Origin: Endomicrobium sp.
GTDB lineage: Bacteria; Elusimicrobiota; Endomicrobiia; Endomicrobiales; Endomicrobiaceae
NCBI GenBank assembly: GCA_031262585.1
Contig: JAISHK010000008.1
Coordinates: 1-64,000 of the forward strand
Reading direction: 5' to 3'
Length of the DNA stretch: 64,000 bases
Every line of letters begins with the position of its first letter. Positions within the stretch are counted from its first letter, which is position 1. The notes under the pieces are model-generated. The model did no database searches and was not told where the DNA came from. It saw nothing but the letters and a program-made list of their open reading frames with translations. The translations under genes and the position numbers were made by a program. This document shows, in pieces, positions 63,484 to 64,000 of this stretch.

Positions 63484-63508
63484 CTAAATATATTTATATG
63501 TTTAAAGA

Positions 63509-63537
63509 ATAATATAAAATTGAGGTACAATTGTCAA
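63509..63537 (-). promoter_or_regulatory. Sigma-70 promoter of the gap-pgk operon
   Basis: On the minus strand a perfect -35 TTGACA (63532-63537) is 17 bases from TATTAT (63509-63514), the best promoter match I found in the window. It lies about 75 bases upstream of the gap start codon, with GGAGG just before that codon. Confidence 0.7.
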
Positions 63538-64000
63538 ACACTTACAAAATTACTAATATCTTATTTTCACTAAAACACTTAATCTAATCCACTAGATCTC
63601 ATTTTAGTTCTTATATTTTTTTCATATACATTTATTTTTTTACTTTTTTAATAACTACCTTATAAAATACATAAATTTTTGATACTTATAAATTTAGTCA
63701 TACACTACATCACATCATTTCTAAACCTATATCTTCTATTTTTTCTTCTAGCTATCCCCCCATACTCACATTTTCTTTACCTCCAAATTCTTTACCACAG
63801 TTTACTTTCATTACTGGTTTTATTTTTCTATATTTTTTTATTCTTATTTGATATCACGTAGTTATTTTAATTTTCTACTACAGTAATTCGTTCTATCATA
63901 CTCCAGTTTACTTGCATTTACGCCTAAACATTTGTTATTCCTCTCCTTCCACTTTCATACAAATAATCTCTATTTTTAACTTAAGTCTTATTCTTTCTTA
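63538..64000. other. 0.46 kb of AT-rich sequence to the window edge
   Basis: No intact gene is recognised before the right edge. The plus-strand open frame of 60 codons here is low-complexity, hydrophobic and has no ribosome-binding site. The sequence is probably upstream intergenic or decayed DNA. Confidence 0.5.

Overview
The window looks like chromosome from a very AT-rich, diderm (outer-membrane-bearing) bacterium whose genome is shrinking. About 60% of it is intact protein-coding sequence. The rest is long AT-rich stretches full of stops, some of which still read as broken genes (queC, xseA, xseB, a lipoprotein). Outer-membrane biogenesis genes (tamB, lolC, lolD, lptF, lptG, an autotransporter), the metabolic gene set and the decay pattern are what I would expect from an Elusimicrobia/Endomicrobium-type endosymbiont of termite-gut flagellates. 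That assignment is inference from recognition, not from any database search.

Layout. 1-2 kb, minus strand: edge fragment of recX, a DUF362 ferredoxin-like protein and an RluA-type pseudouridine synthase. 2.3-3.7 kb, plus: a dead queC directly followed by an intact queE. 5.0-6.4 kb, minus: a CCA-adding enzyme. 8.6-19.1 kb, minus: a tight block lysS-lolC-lolD-ilvE-tamB-argH. 19.1-25.6 kb: a 6.5 kb decayed zone. 25.6-31.6 kb, plus: a tightly packed run lptF-lptG-cbiM-PDGLE protein-larB-larC-larE, coupling LPS export genes to nickel uptake and synthesis of the nickel-pincer nucleotide (NPN) cofactor. 32.4-34.3 kb, minus: a sirtuin, tRNA-Ser(UGA) and an RlmB-type methyltransferase. 34.3-40.6 kb: a second large decayed zone with only three tRNA genes surviving (Arg-ACG, Glu-CTC, Ser-GGA). 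40.6-44.7 kb, minus: autotransporter-eno-ftsB. 45.6-47.6 kb, plus: a CPA2 antiporter with tRNA-Arg(UCU) and tRNA-His. 47.6-50.3 kb: decayed. 50.3-63.4 kb, minus: gap-pgk, zapB-like/zapA, a candidate structured RNA, rarA, formyl-THF cycloligase, rny, dead xseA-xseB, ispA, psd-pssA-ndk and pckG.

How the genes fit together. Central carbon flow is represented by gap, pgk, eno and GTP-type pckG. Membrane building is covered by ispA, psd/pssA, lptFG, lolCD and tamB. Amino-acid synthesis is retained (argH, ilvE), as expected for a nutritional symbiont. No tRNA in the window encodes its CCA end, so the CCA-adding enzyme must be functional even though its HD-like region looks eroded.

The most notable system is the NPN cofactor operon. 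larB, larC (as one unbroken frame) and larE sit translationally coupled behind a nickel-type CbiM and a divergent PDGLE partner. There is no ATPase/T-component and no larA alongside. The nickel enzyme it serves is therefore not visible here. Other items worth checking are a ~115-residue domain attached after an autotransporter barrel, altered catalytic or metal sites in Psd, CobB and RluA, and a possible 6S-like RNA at the zapA-ssrS position.
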